Shown piece by piece: positions 4,865-10,675 of a stretch of 10,675 bases of DNA (positions within the stretch are counted from its first letter, which is position 1; every line of letters begins with the position of its first letter). The stretch comes from Pseudomonadota bacterium. Its GTDB lineage: Bacteria; Desulfobacterota; Desulfobulbia; Desulfobulbales; SURF-16. The position numbers and the translations under genes were made by a program. The stretch lies in the NCBI GenBank assembly GCA_030597865.1, contig JAUVQZ010000091.1:1-10675 (forward strand). The letters are read 5' to 3'. Below the pieces are notes generated by a model. That model saw only the letters and a list, made by a program, of their open reading frames with translations. It had not been told where the DNA came from and made no database searches.

Positions 4865-6109
4865 TTATTTTTCGGGAATCATTTCCCCGGCAATCATCAT
4901 CTCCAGGGTCTCCCGCTGGCGGATGACGTGGAACTTGGTGCCGTCCACCAGGACCTCGGCCACCCGGGGCCGGGTATTATAATTGGAGGACATGGTAAAG
5001 CCGTAGGCGCCGGCGCTCATCACGGCCAGCAGGTCATCCTGCTTGCTCACCGGCACCTGTTTGTCCCGGGCCAGAAAGTCGCCGGTCTCGCAGATGGGGC
5101 CCACCACGTCGCCAAGCTCTCTACCCTGGCCGCGCTCCTCCACCGGCAGGATGGCGTGGTAGGCATCGTAGAGGCTGGGCCGGGCCAAATCATTCATGCC
5201 AGCGTCAACAATGGTAAATTTCTTGCCGCCCTGCTTGGTGTAGAGGACCTTGGTCACCAGGATGCCGGCATTGCCCACTATAACCCGTCCAGGTTCCAGG
5301 ATCAAGGTGCAGCCCAGATCGCCCAGTTCCTCCTCCAGGGCCCTGGCATAGTCAAGGGGTGCTGGCGGTTCTTCATCATCATAGGTAATGCCCAGGCCGC
5401 CGCCCAGGTCAAGATAGGTGATGGCACAGCCGGCCCCCTGAAGGCGTTGGATGAAATTCTTGACCTTGGCCAGGGACTCGACAAAGGGCGAGACATCAAT
5501 GAGCTGGGAGCCGATATGGCAGCTCACCCCCACCACCTCGATATTAGCCATGGCCATGGCCCTTTTGTAGACCTCCAGGGCCTCAGCAATGGGCACACCA
5601 AACTTATTCTTGGCAAGACCGGTGGAGATATAGGCATGGGTCTTGGGGTCCACATCCGGGTTGACCCGGAAGGAGACCGGGGCCTTGACGCCTAGTCCGG
5701 CGGCCACCTCCTGGAGGGCGTCAAGCTCCTGCTCCGACTCGACATTGAACATGAGGATGCCGGACTCAAGGCCATATTTCAGCTCGTCGCGGCCCTTGCC
5801 CACCCCGGAGTAGACGATCTTCTTGGGGTCCATACCGGCCTTCAGTGCCCGGAACAGCTCGCCGCCGGAGACGATATCGGCACCGCCGCCCAGGGAGGCG
5901 AACAGGTTTAAGATGGCAATATTGGAGCAGGACTTGGTGGCAAAACAGGTGATATGGGGCACGGAAAAGGAGCCGTCAAAGACCTGAAAATGGCGGCCCA
6001 AGGTCGCCTTGCTGTAGAGATAAAACGGGGTGCCGACCTGGCCGGCAATATCCTTAACAGCCACGTCTTCACAGTGGAGTTCGTCATCTATGTATTCAAA
6101 ATGATTCAT
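4865..6109 (-). CDS. lysA: Diaminopimelate decarboxylase
   Basis: LysA is a PLP enzyme that decarboxylates meso-DAP to L-lysine, the last step of the pathway. The 414 aa match the family length (about 410-420). The PLP-binding lysine is K59 in CFATKSCSN; most relatives have A-x-K-A-N-S-N here, so S60-C61 is a local variant. Further landmarks are GGGADIVSGGEL (74-84), SCHIGSQL with H198, DLGGGLGI (234-241), EPGR (272-275), CETGDFL with C340 supplied to the partner subunit's active site, and AGAYGFTMSSNYNTRPR (366-382). This fits an alanine-racemase-like barrel plus C-terminal beta domain. The ATG at 6109 is the first possible in its frame, because a TAG stop lies just upstream. No convincing Shine-Dalgarno precedes it, and the gene starts 21 bp after the lipoprotein stop, which suggests coupled translation. 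Confidence 0.98.
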   Translation of the reverse strand: MNHFEYIDDELHCEDVAVKDIAGQVGTPFYLYSKATLGRHFQVFDGSFSVPHITCFATKSCSNIAILNLFASLGGGADIVSGGELFRALKAGMDPKKIVYSGVGKGRDELKYGLESGILMFNVESEQELDALQEVAAGLGVKAPVSFRVNPDVDPKTHAYISTGLAKNKFGVPIAEALEVYKRAMAMANIEVVGVSCHIGSQLIDVSPFVESLAKVKNFIQRLQGAGCAITYLDLGGGLGITYDDEEPPAPLDYARALEEELGDLGCTLILEPGRVIVGNAGILVTKVLYTKQGGKKFTIVDAGMNDLARPSLYDAYHAILPVEERGQGRELGDVVGPICETGDFLARDKQVPVSKQDDLLAVMSAGAYGFTMSSNYNTRPRVAEVLVDGTKFHVIRQRETLEMMIAGEMIPEK

Positions 6110-6130
6110 AATCGTAAGTTGGTAGTCTAT

Positions 6131-7162
6131 CTATGGTTTGGTGTAGGACACCGGCTGTGATGGTTCTGATTCATTACGCCGCACACCGCTATCAAAGGCG
6201 GTTACCCTATAGCTATAGGTCCCGGCTGGCAGATCGGTGAGGTCGGCATAGGTGATGGCCCCACCACTGGCGGTGGCAATGCGCTGCCATGTCCCTTCCG
6301 GCCCCTGGCGGTAAATATAATAGCCGTCAACATCGGCATCAGGCGAACCTTGCCAATGCAGCTGGATCCCTCCCTGGAGACCAACGGTGCCCAACCTGGT
6401 CGGGGGGACGGGGGGCGTCATATCAAGGGGCATACCAATGGCGGTTTTGCTGGCCCTGCTCAGGGTGATGATGCCCTGTTCGGCCTGAACGGCCCTGACC
6501 TGGTAAAAATAGGTGTGGCTGTTGGTCACCGAAGGGTCGATGGAGGAAAGGCCGGTCACCGGCAAACACAGGGGGCTAAAATTTTTATTATCTAGGCTGC
6601 GATAGACCTGGTACTGAAGTTCAGCAACCGGCGAACCGTCTGCACGATGGCGCACCGGCGACCAGGAGAGGCTGAGGGAGCTATCGCTGATGCCGACCTT
6701 TAGGTCCGCTGGGGGGAGCAGGGCATGGCGGTGCAGGAAATCAATACGGTTGGAGTCCTTACTCAAAACACGCCAACCCGAATTGGCCTGCACCATGTAG
6801 ACATAATGATAGCCAACCTCAAGCATTTTGTCGTGGAAGGTGACCTGGCTGCCGGGCTTAAGTTTCCGGGCGTCCACCTCAAACCCCTGGTCGTACACCA
6901 CCGGGCAGCCCCGGCAATAGTCGGCAGCTGGAATCCGGGCCTTATGGACCAGAAAGTTGCGGATGGTATCGATACGGGCGTTGTTAACGGAGAGACGCGG
7001 GTAGGTCCAGGTCAGGGTTATGGCCCGGTCATCAAGCTGGGAGCGCAGATCGGTAATGGCAGCGGCGATAACGGCCTGGGGCGGCACTGGCGATGTCTTG
7101 CGGCCACAACCGGAAACCAGGGCCAGGGTCATGATGAGAAGAAGGGCCCAAAGCCGTTTCAT
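6131..7162 (-). CDS. Lipoprotein with three fibronectin type III-like domains, LptM-like N-terminus
   Basis: A 343-aa predicted lipoprotein. Residues 1-18 are a type II signal peptide with lipobox LVSGC; C19 would be acylated. The residues after it are GRKTSPVPPQ, with no Asp at +2, so outer-membrane sorting is expected in a Gram-negative cell. Three FN3-like beta-sandwich units follow: about 36-147 (AITLTWTYP ... VYMVQA), 150-243 (SLSLSWSPV ... YQVYRSL ... YFYQVRAV) and 250-341 (IQLHWQGSPDADVDGYYIYR ... YSYRVTAFD). The first unit carries an inserted CRGC (C83, C86). The gene overlaps the argH stop by 4 bp (ATGA) and lies just upstream of lysA-dapF. That is where many proteobacteria keep the small LptM/YifL lipoprotein, whose mature N-terminus is CGxKGP. 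Function is not known. A periplasmic protein-protein interaction role is the safest inference. Confidence 0.88.
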   Translation of the reverse strand: MKRLWALLLIMTLALVSGCGRKTSPVPPQAVIAAAITDLRSQLDDRAITLTWTYPRLSVNNARIDTIRNFLVHKARIPAADYCRGCPVVYDQGFEVDARKLKPGSQVTFHDKMLEVGYHYVYMVQANSGWRVLSKDSNRIDFLHRHALLPPADLKVGISDSSLSLSWSPVRHRADGSPVAELQYQVYRSLDNKNFSPLCLPVTGLSSIDPSVTNSHTYFYQVRAVQAEQGIITLSRASKTAIGMPLDMTPPVPPTRLGTVGLQGGIQLHWQGSPDADVDGYYIYRQGPEGTWQRIATASGGAITYADLTDLPAGTYSYRVTAFDSGVRRNESEPSQPVSYTKP

Positions 7163-8553
7163 GTCACCATACCTAGATCTTTTTCTGCCACGGCCAGGGC
7201 CTCTTCCACCCTTTTGAGACCGGTACCCCCCAGGGAGAGGCGGCTGTTCACTGAGCCCTGGACCGAGAGGACAGCAAAGACGTCCTCTTCAATGGTGGCG
7301 GAAAACTCTTTAAGTTCGGCGATGGAGAGGTCGGTGAGCTCCTTTTTTTCCTTGAGGCAATAGGCCACGGTCTGGCCGACAATGGAATGGGCCTGGCGAA
7401 AGGGTACATTTTTGCGGACCAGATAATCGGCCAGATCCGTGGCGGTCATATAGCCGCCACCACCGGTAAGTTCTTCCAGGCGGTCGGTGTGGAAAGTCAT
7501 ATTGGCCAGGAGCTCGGCCATGATGGCCAGGCTTTGGCCCACCGTGTCAATGGTGTCAAAGAGGGGTTCCTTGTCCTCCTGCAGATCACGGTTATAGGTC
7601 ATGGGCAAGCCCTTGAGCAGGGTGAGCAGGGCCATGAGATTGCCCACCACCCGGCCTGATTTGCCACGGATAAGCTCAGGGATATCGGGATTCTTCTTCT
7701 GGGGCATGATGGAGCTCCCCGTGCAAAAGGCGTCGGCCAACTCGACAAACTTAAACTCTTCCGAGCTCCAGAGCACCAGCTCTTCGGACAGGCGGCTGAG
7801 ATGGATCTGGATCATGGCGCCGGTGGAGCAGAATTCAATGATAAAGTCACGGTCGGCCACGGTGTCCATGGAGTTGGCCGAGACCTTGGGAAAATCGAGC
7901 TCACGGGCGACAAACTGCCGGTCAATGGGCAGGCCGGTACCGGCCAGGGCAGCAGCGCCCAAGGGCAAAACATTGATCCTCTTCAGGCCGTCCACCAGAC
8001 GTTCCTTGTCGCGGCCGAACATCTCATAATAGGCCAGCATATGATGGGAGATGAGCACTGGCTGGGCCCGCTGGAGATGGGTGTAGCCGGGCATCACGGC
8101 GCCGAGATAGGTGCGGGCCAGGCCGACAAAGCTCCTTTGCACCGCTGTGATCAGCTCGATCATCTCACCGGTAATTTCCCGCATATAGAGGCGGGTGTCG
8201 AGGTTGACCTGGTCGTTACGGCTGCGGGCCGTATGGAGCCGGGCCCCGGCATCGCCGATCTTGTCGGCCAGGGCCTTTTCGATATTCATGTGGATATCTT
8301 CCAGCTCCGGCCTAAAGACAAAGGTGCCAGCCTCAATCTCGGCCCGGATCTCGCTCAAGCCCTTGAGGATCTGACCGAGTTCCTCATCGGTGATCAGACC
8401 CTGGCGGGCCAGCATCTTGGCATGGGCCATGGAGCCGGCAATGTCCTGACGAAAGAGGCGGGAGTCATACTGGATGGAGGCGGAGAAGGCCTCCACCGAG
8501 GCGGCTGTCTTTCCGGAAAAGCGGCCGCCCCACATTTTTGTTTTGTTAGACAT
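7159..8553 (-). CDS. argH: Argininosuccinate lyase
   Basis: ArgH splits argininosuccinate into arginine and fumarate, the last step of arginine synthesis, as a cytoplasmic homotetramer. The 464 aa match the family. The N-terminus KMWGGRFSGKT is diagnostic. Other motifs are DIHMNIE (86-92), TARSRNDQV (108-116), MPGYTHLQRAQP with catalytic-site H159, and the fumarase/ASL signature GSSIMPQKKNPD (279-290) with the catalytic serine loop. The C-terminal part (RLSLGGTG) is also typical. The ATG at 8553 has AAGG at 8562-8565, 8 nt upstream. It follows argG by 41 bp, a spacer holding a small direct repeat, and its last codons overlap the lipoprotein start, so the genes are very likely cotranscribed. 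Confidence 0.98.
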   Translation of the reverse strand: MSNKTKMWGGRFSGKTAASVEAFSASIQYDSRLFRQDIAGSMAHAKMLARQGLITDEELGQILKGLSEIRAEIEAGTFVFRPELEDIHMNIEKALADKIGDAGARLHTARSRNDQVNLDTRLYMREITGEMIELITAVQRSFVGLARTYLGAVMPGYTHLQRAQPVLISHHMLAYYEMFGRDKERLVDGLKRINVLPLGAAALAGTGLPIDRQFVARELDFPKVSANSMDTVADRDFIIEFCSTGAMIQIHLSRLSEELVLWSSEEFKFVELADAFCTGSSIMPQKKNPDIPELIRGKSGRVVGNLMALLTLLKGLPMTYNRDLQEDKEPLFDTIDTVGQSLAIMAELLANMTFHTDRLEELTGGGGYMTATDLADYLVRKNVPFRQAHSIVGQTVAYCLKEKKELTDLSIAELKEFSATIEEDVFAVLSVQGSVNSRLSLGGTGLKRVEEALAVAEKDLGMVT

Positions 8554-8566
8554 TCAGCGAACCTTT

Positions 8567-8589
8567 TTCATCCTTCGGCCTTCATCCTT
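8567..8589. repeat. Short direct repeat in the argG-argH spacer
   Basis: TTCATCCTT occurs at 8567-8575 and again at 8581-8589, separated by CGGCC. On the minus strand it reads AAGGATGAA, CCG-rich linker, AAGGATGAA. The unit resembles a short tandem motif (AAGGATGAAGG) seen in spacers of various genomes. The repeat is certain; any role is unknown, though it supplies purine-rich sequence upstream of argH. Confidence 0.6.
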
Positions 8590-8594
8590 GTTCT

Positions 8595-9797
8595 TTATTT
8601 ATTGGTCAAGGCCCGCATGGTCAGGCGCAGGGCATTGAGGCGGATAAAACCCTCGGCATCAGACTGGGTGTAGACCTCGTCCTCCTCAAAGGTGGCAAAG
8701 CTTTCCTGGTAGAGGGAGTTATCAGACTTACGGCCCACCGGGATACAGTTGCCCTTGTAGAGCTTGAGCCGCACCACGCCGTTCACCGTCCTCTGGGCCT
8801 CATCCATGGTCTTTTGCATGAGCTCCATCTCCGGGGAGAACCAGAAACCGTTATAGATGAGCTCAGAGTAGCGGGGCACCAGGGAGTCGCGGATCTTCAT
8901 GACCTCGCGGTCCAGGGTGATGGTCTCCAGGTCGCGGTGGGCAGCGCGGAGGATGGTGCCGCCCGGGGTCTCGTAGACGCCGCGGGACTTCATACCGACA
9001 AAACGGTTTTCCACCATGTCCAGACGGCCGATGCCGTTTTCACCGCCCAGCCGGTTCAGGGCGGCAAAGAGCTCAACAGGGGCCAACCGCTCGCCATTAA
9101 TGGTCACAGGCGTGCCCTGCTCAAATTCCATCTCAATATAGGTGGGTTTGTCCGGCGCATTTTCCGGTGAGACGGAGAGCTTGAACATCGACTCTTCCGG
9201 CTCGTTCCAAGGATCCTCAAGGAGGCCGCCCTCAAAGCTGATATGGAGGATGTTCTCGTCCGAGCTATAGGGGTTCTTCTTGGTGGTGGGTACCGGGATG
9301 CCATGCTCCTTGGCATAGGCCACCAGTTTGGTGCGGGAGTTGAGGTCCCAAAAGCGCCAGGGGGCGATGATCTTCAGCTTGGGGTTGAGCCCCAGGTAGC
9401 CCAGCTCAAAACGAACCTGATCGTTGCCCTTACCCGTGGCGCCGTGGCTGACGGCATCGGCGCCTTCCTGCTGGGCGATGCGAACCTGTTCCTTGGCAAT
9501 AATGGGCCGGGCCAGGGAGGTGCCGAGCAAATAAGAGCCTTCGTAAATGGCATTGGCCCGGAAGGCCGGGAAGATATAATCGGTGACAAACTCCTCGCGC
9601 AAATCGGAGATAATGACCTTTTCAGCACCGGTGGCCATCCCCTTTTCACGGATGGCGTCCCAGTCTTCCTGTTGCCCTACATCAGCGGCATAGGCGACAA
9701 CCGGGCATTGATACTCCTCATGTAGCCAGGTAAGGATGACCGAGGTATCCAGGCCGCCGGAGTAGGCCAGAACGATTTTATTGATGTTTTGTGTCAT
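8595..9797 (-). CDS. argG: Argininosuccinate synthase
   Basis: ArgG joins citrulline and aspartate using ATP to form argininosuccinate. The 400 aa match the common bacterial type I form. The N-terminal PP-loop AYSGGLDTS (11-19) binds ATP. EGSYLLGTSLARP (86-98), GATGKGNDQVRFE (119-131) and the IAPWRFWD stretch complete the nucleotide and substrate sites. SSDENILHISFEGGLLEDP, GIGRLDMVENRFVGMKSRGVYETPGG and the YKGNC/SLY motifs are all typical. The ATG at 9797 matches the family N-terminus, but the 20 nt upstream (ending CGATACCC) show no Shine-Dalgarno. A family B repeat fills the spacer to argF. It lies between argF and argH, consistent with an arginine operon. Confidence 0.98.
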   Translation of the reverse strand: MTQNINKIVLAYSGGLDTSVILTWLHEEYQCPVVAYAADVGQQEDWDAIREKGMATGAEKVIISDLREEFVTDYIFPAFRANAIYEGSYLLGTSLARPIIAKEQVRIAQQEGADAVSHGATGKGNDQVRFELGYLGLNPKLKIIAPWRFWDLNSRTKLVAYAKEHGIPVPTTKKNPYSSDENILHISFEGGLLEDPWNEPEESMFKLSVSPENAPDKPTYIEMEFEQGTPVTINGERLAPVELFAALNRLGGENGIGRLDMVENRFVGMKSRGVYETPGGTILRAAHRDLETITLDREVMKIRDSLVPRYSELIYNGFWFSPEMELMQKTMDEAQRTVNGVVRLKLYKGNCIPVGRKSDNSLYQESFATFEEDEVYTQSDAEGFIRLNALRLTMRALTNK

Positions 9798-9809
9798 GGG
9801 TATCGTATG

Positions 9810-9939
9810 GGTAAGAAGTTGAGAAATAGAATATGAGAAATAAGAAGCAAGGGAAGAATCTTAATAAGGACAAGTACACCCCAAGGGTACTTCTGCAGGG
9901 CGCCGCCTTCTTAAATTCTTATCTCTCAACTTCTTATCT
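9810..9939. repeat. Family B intergenic inverted repeat, copy 2 (argF-argG spacer)
   Basis: About 130 bp. The outer arms are perfect over 13 bp (9812-9824 and 9924-9936; AAGAAGTTGAGA and its complement), with weaker pairing inside. The left 70 bp align with the copy at 3824-3933 in the same orientation. This copy is longer by roughly 25-30 bp, because a GC-rich block with its own small hairpin (9872-9892) and a CTGCAGGGCGCCGCC stretch follows the shared AAGTACA. No ORF is present. It occupies nearly all of the 163-bp argF-argG spacer. Confidence 0.85.
9872..9892. other. Small hairpin inside family B copy 2
   Basis: AAGTAC (9872-9877) and GTACTT (9887-9892) pair, and CCC/GGG inside extend the stem with one bulged base. 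This part is absent from copy 1 apart from the first AAGTACA. No T-run follows on either strand, so it is not an intrinsic terminator. Confidence 0.5.
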
Positions 9940-9960
9940 ACTCGAGACTGTATTTACTTT

Positions 9961-10675
9961 CTAGCCAAGAAGATGTTTCTCCAAAATTGCCTTGTGGATG
10001 TGCATCTTGTTTTCAGCCTGGTCCCAGGCCACGCATTGCGGACCCTCCAGGACCTCGTCAGTAATCTCCTCGTCACGGTGGGCCGGCAGGCAGTGGAGGA
10101 CGGCGAGTTCCTTTTTACCTGTTGCCAGCAGGGCGCTGTTGACCTGGTAGGGCTGGAAAATGTCCAGCCGTTTCTCCTGCTCATCCTCCTGGCCCATGGA
10201 GGCCCAGACATCACAGTTAACCACATCGGCATCCCGGATCGCCTCTTTGGGATCGCGAACCACGGTGATTGGCTTGCCTGCCCCTTTGCGGGCCGCAGCC
10301 AGGATGTCTGGATCTGGATCATATCCTTCCGGGCAGGCCAGTATCAATTCAAAGCCAAGACGGCTGGCGGCCTGGATCCAGGTATTGGCCATATTATTAC
10401 CATCACCCACCCAGGCAATCTTCAGCTCCTCCAAGGGCCGGCCCTTGACCTCAATAACCGTCATAATATCGCTTAATATCTGGCAGGGGTGGAAGAGGTT
10501 GGTGAGGGCGTTTATCACCGGCACCGAGGAATAGTCGGCCAGTTCATCGACAATGGCCTGACCAAAGGTGCGCACCACAAGGCCGTCCACATAACGGGAC
10601 ATGACCCTGGCCATATCCTTCAAAGGCTCATTACGGGCAAGCTGGGTGTCCTTGCTGGAAAGATAGATTACCTGA
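9961..10675 (-). CDS. argF: Ornithine carbamoyltransferase, C-terminal 237 residues, cut by window edge
   Basis: ArgF makes citrulline from ornithine and carbamoyl phosphate. The reading frame is open to the right edge: the codons before position 10623 read VIYLSSKDTQLARNEPLKD, so the TTG at 10623 is internal and not a start. The N-terminal carbamoyl-phosphate STRT motif lies outside the window. Visible motifs are MSRYVDGLVVRTFGQ, NLFHPCQILSD (HPxQ, carbamoyl phosphate), KIAWVGDGNNMANTW, DVWASMGQEDE, and HCLPAHRDEEITDEV, where the Cys and Leu contact ornithine. The tail is AENKMHIHKAILEKHL. The usual glycine after HR in the HCLP segment is aspartate here. Length and motifs fit a catabolic/anabolic OTC of ordinary type; the arg neighbours support the biosynthetic argF. 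Confidence 0.97.
   Translation of the reverse strand, partial: QVIYLSSKDTQLARNEPLKDMARVMSRYVDGLVVRTFGQAIVDELADYSSVPVINALTNLFHPCQILSDIMTVIEVKGRPLEELKIAWVGDGNNMANTWIQAASRLGFELILACPEGYDPDPDILAAARKGAGKPITVVRDPKEAIRDADVVNCDVWASMGQEDEQEKRLDIFQPYQVNSALLATGKKELAVLHCLPAHRDEEITDEVLEGPQCVAWDQAENKMHIHKAILEKHLLG

Noticed and set aside
4829..5695. 288-codon plus-strand ORF opposite lysA
   Set aside because: It is an antisense shadow of lysA, starts inside the repeat, and its translation is low-complexity Gly/His/Ala-rich.
7801..8673. 290-codon plus-strand ORF opposite argH
   Set aside because: Antisense shadow of argH and the end of argG; no motif and no ribosome-binding site.

Overview
The window is a stretch of bacterial chromosome in which every supported gene lies on the minus strand. 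In transcription order (right to left) these are argF (cut by the right edge), argG, argH, an outer-membrane-type lipoprotein gene, lysA, dapF, dapA, dapB, folK, a small membrane-anchored YHS-domain gene, a short-type transaldolase gene and the start of a lytic transglycosylase gene (cut by the left edge). Coding density is high. The largest gap is 229 bp (dapF-dapA), so no stretch above 300 bp lacks a gene. I see no tRNA, rRNA, CRISPR, transposase, phage or plasmid gene.

Organism (inference): moderately GC-rich DNA and an arg-lipoprotein-lys/dap gene order recall Desulfobacterota (former Deltaproteobacteria), possibly Desulfobulbales. The intergenic repeats of the CCACGGAATCCACGGAA type point the same way. 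No marker gene here proves the placement.

Layout: the right part (7159-10675) encodes the last three steps of arginine synthesis: ornithine carbamoyltransferase, argininosuccinate synthase and argininosuccinate lyase. The argH stop overlaps the start of a three-FN3-domain lipoprotein gene, which runs into lysA. The middle (1901-6109) encodes four enzymes of the diaminopimelate/lysine pathway: DapA and DapB (first two committed steps), DapF (LL- to meso-DAP) and LysA (meso-DAP to lysine). meso-DAP also feeds peptidoglycan. The left part (1-1817) holds folK, the YHS gene and the transaldolase gene in a tightly coupled trio (3-bp gap, then a 4-bp ATGA overlap). After a gap with a strong hairpin comes a lytic transglycosylase that cuts peptidoglycan.

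The genes themselves are ordinary housekeeping. The less ordinary structure is in the spacers. Two unrelated families of inverted-repeat elements each occur twice. Family A (about 63-73 bp, arms built on CCACGGAATCCACGGAA) sits in the lysA-dapF and dapA-dapB spacers, so it brackets dapF-dapA. Family B (about 110-130 bp, built on TTGAGAA(A/G)TAAG) sits in the dapF-dapA and argF-argG spacers. One family A copy appears to supply the dapF ribosome-binding site and also creates a false upstream dapF start. I found no convincing new multi-gene system. The best leads are these repeats and the LptM-like placement of the lipoprotein gene.
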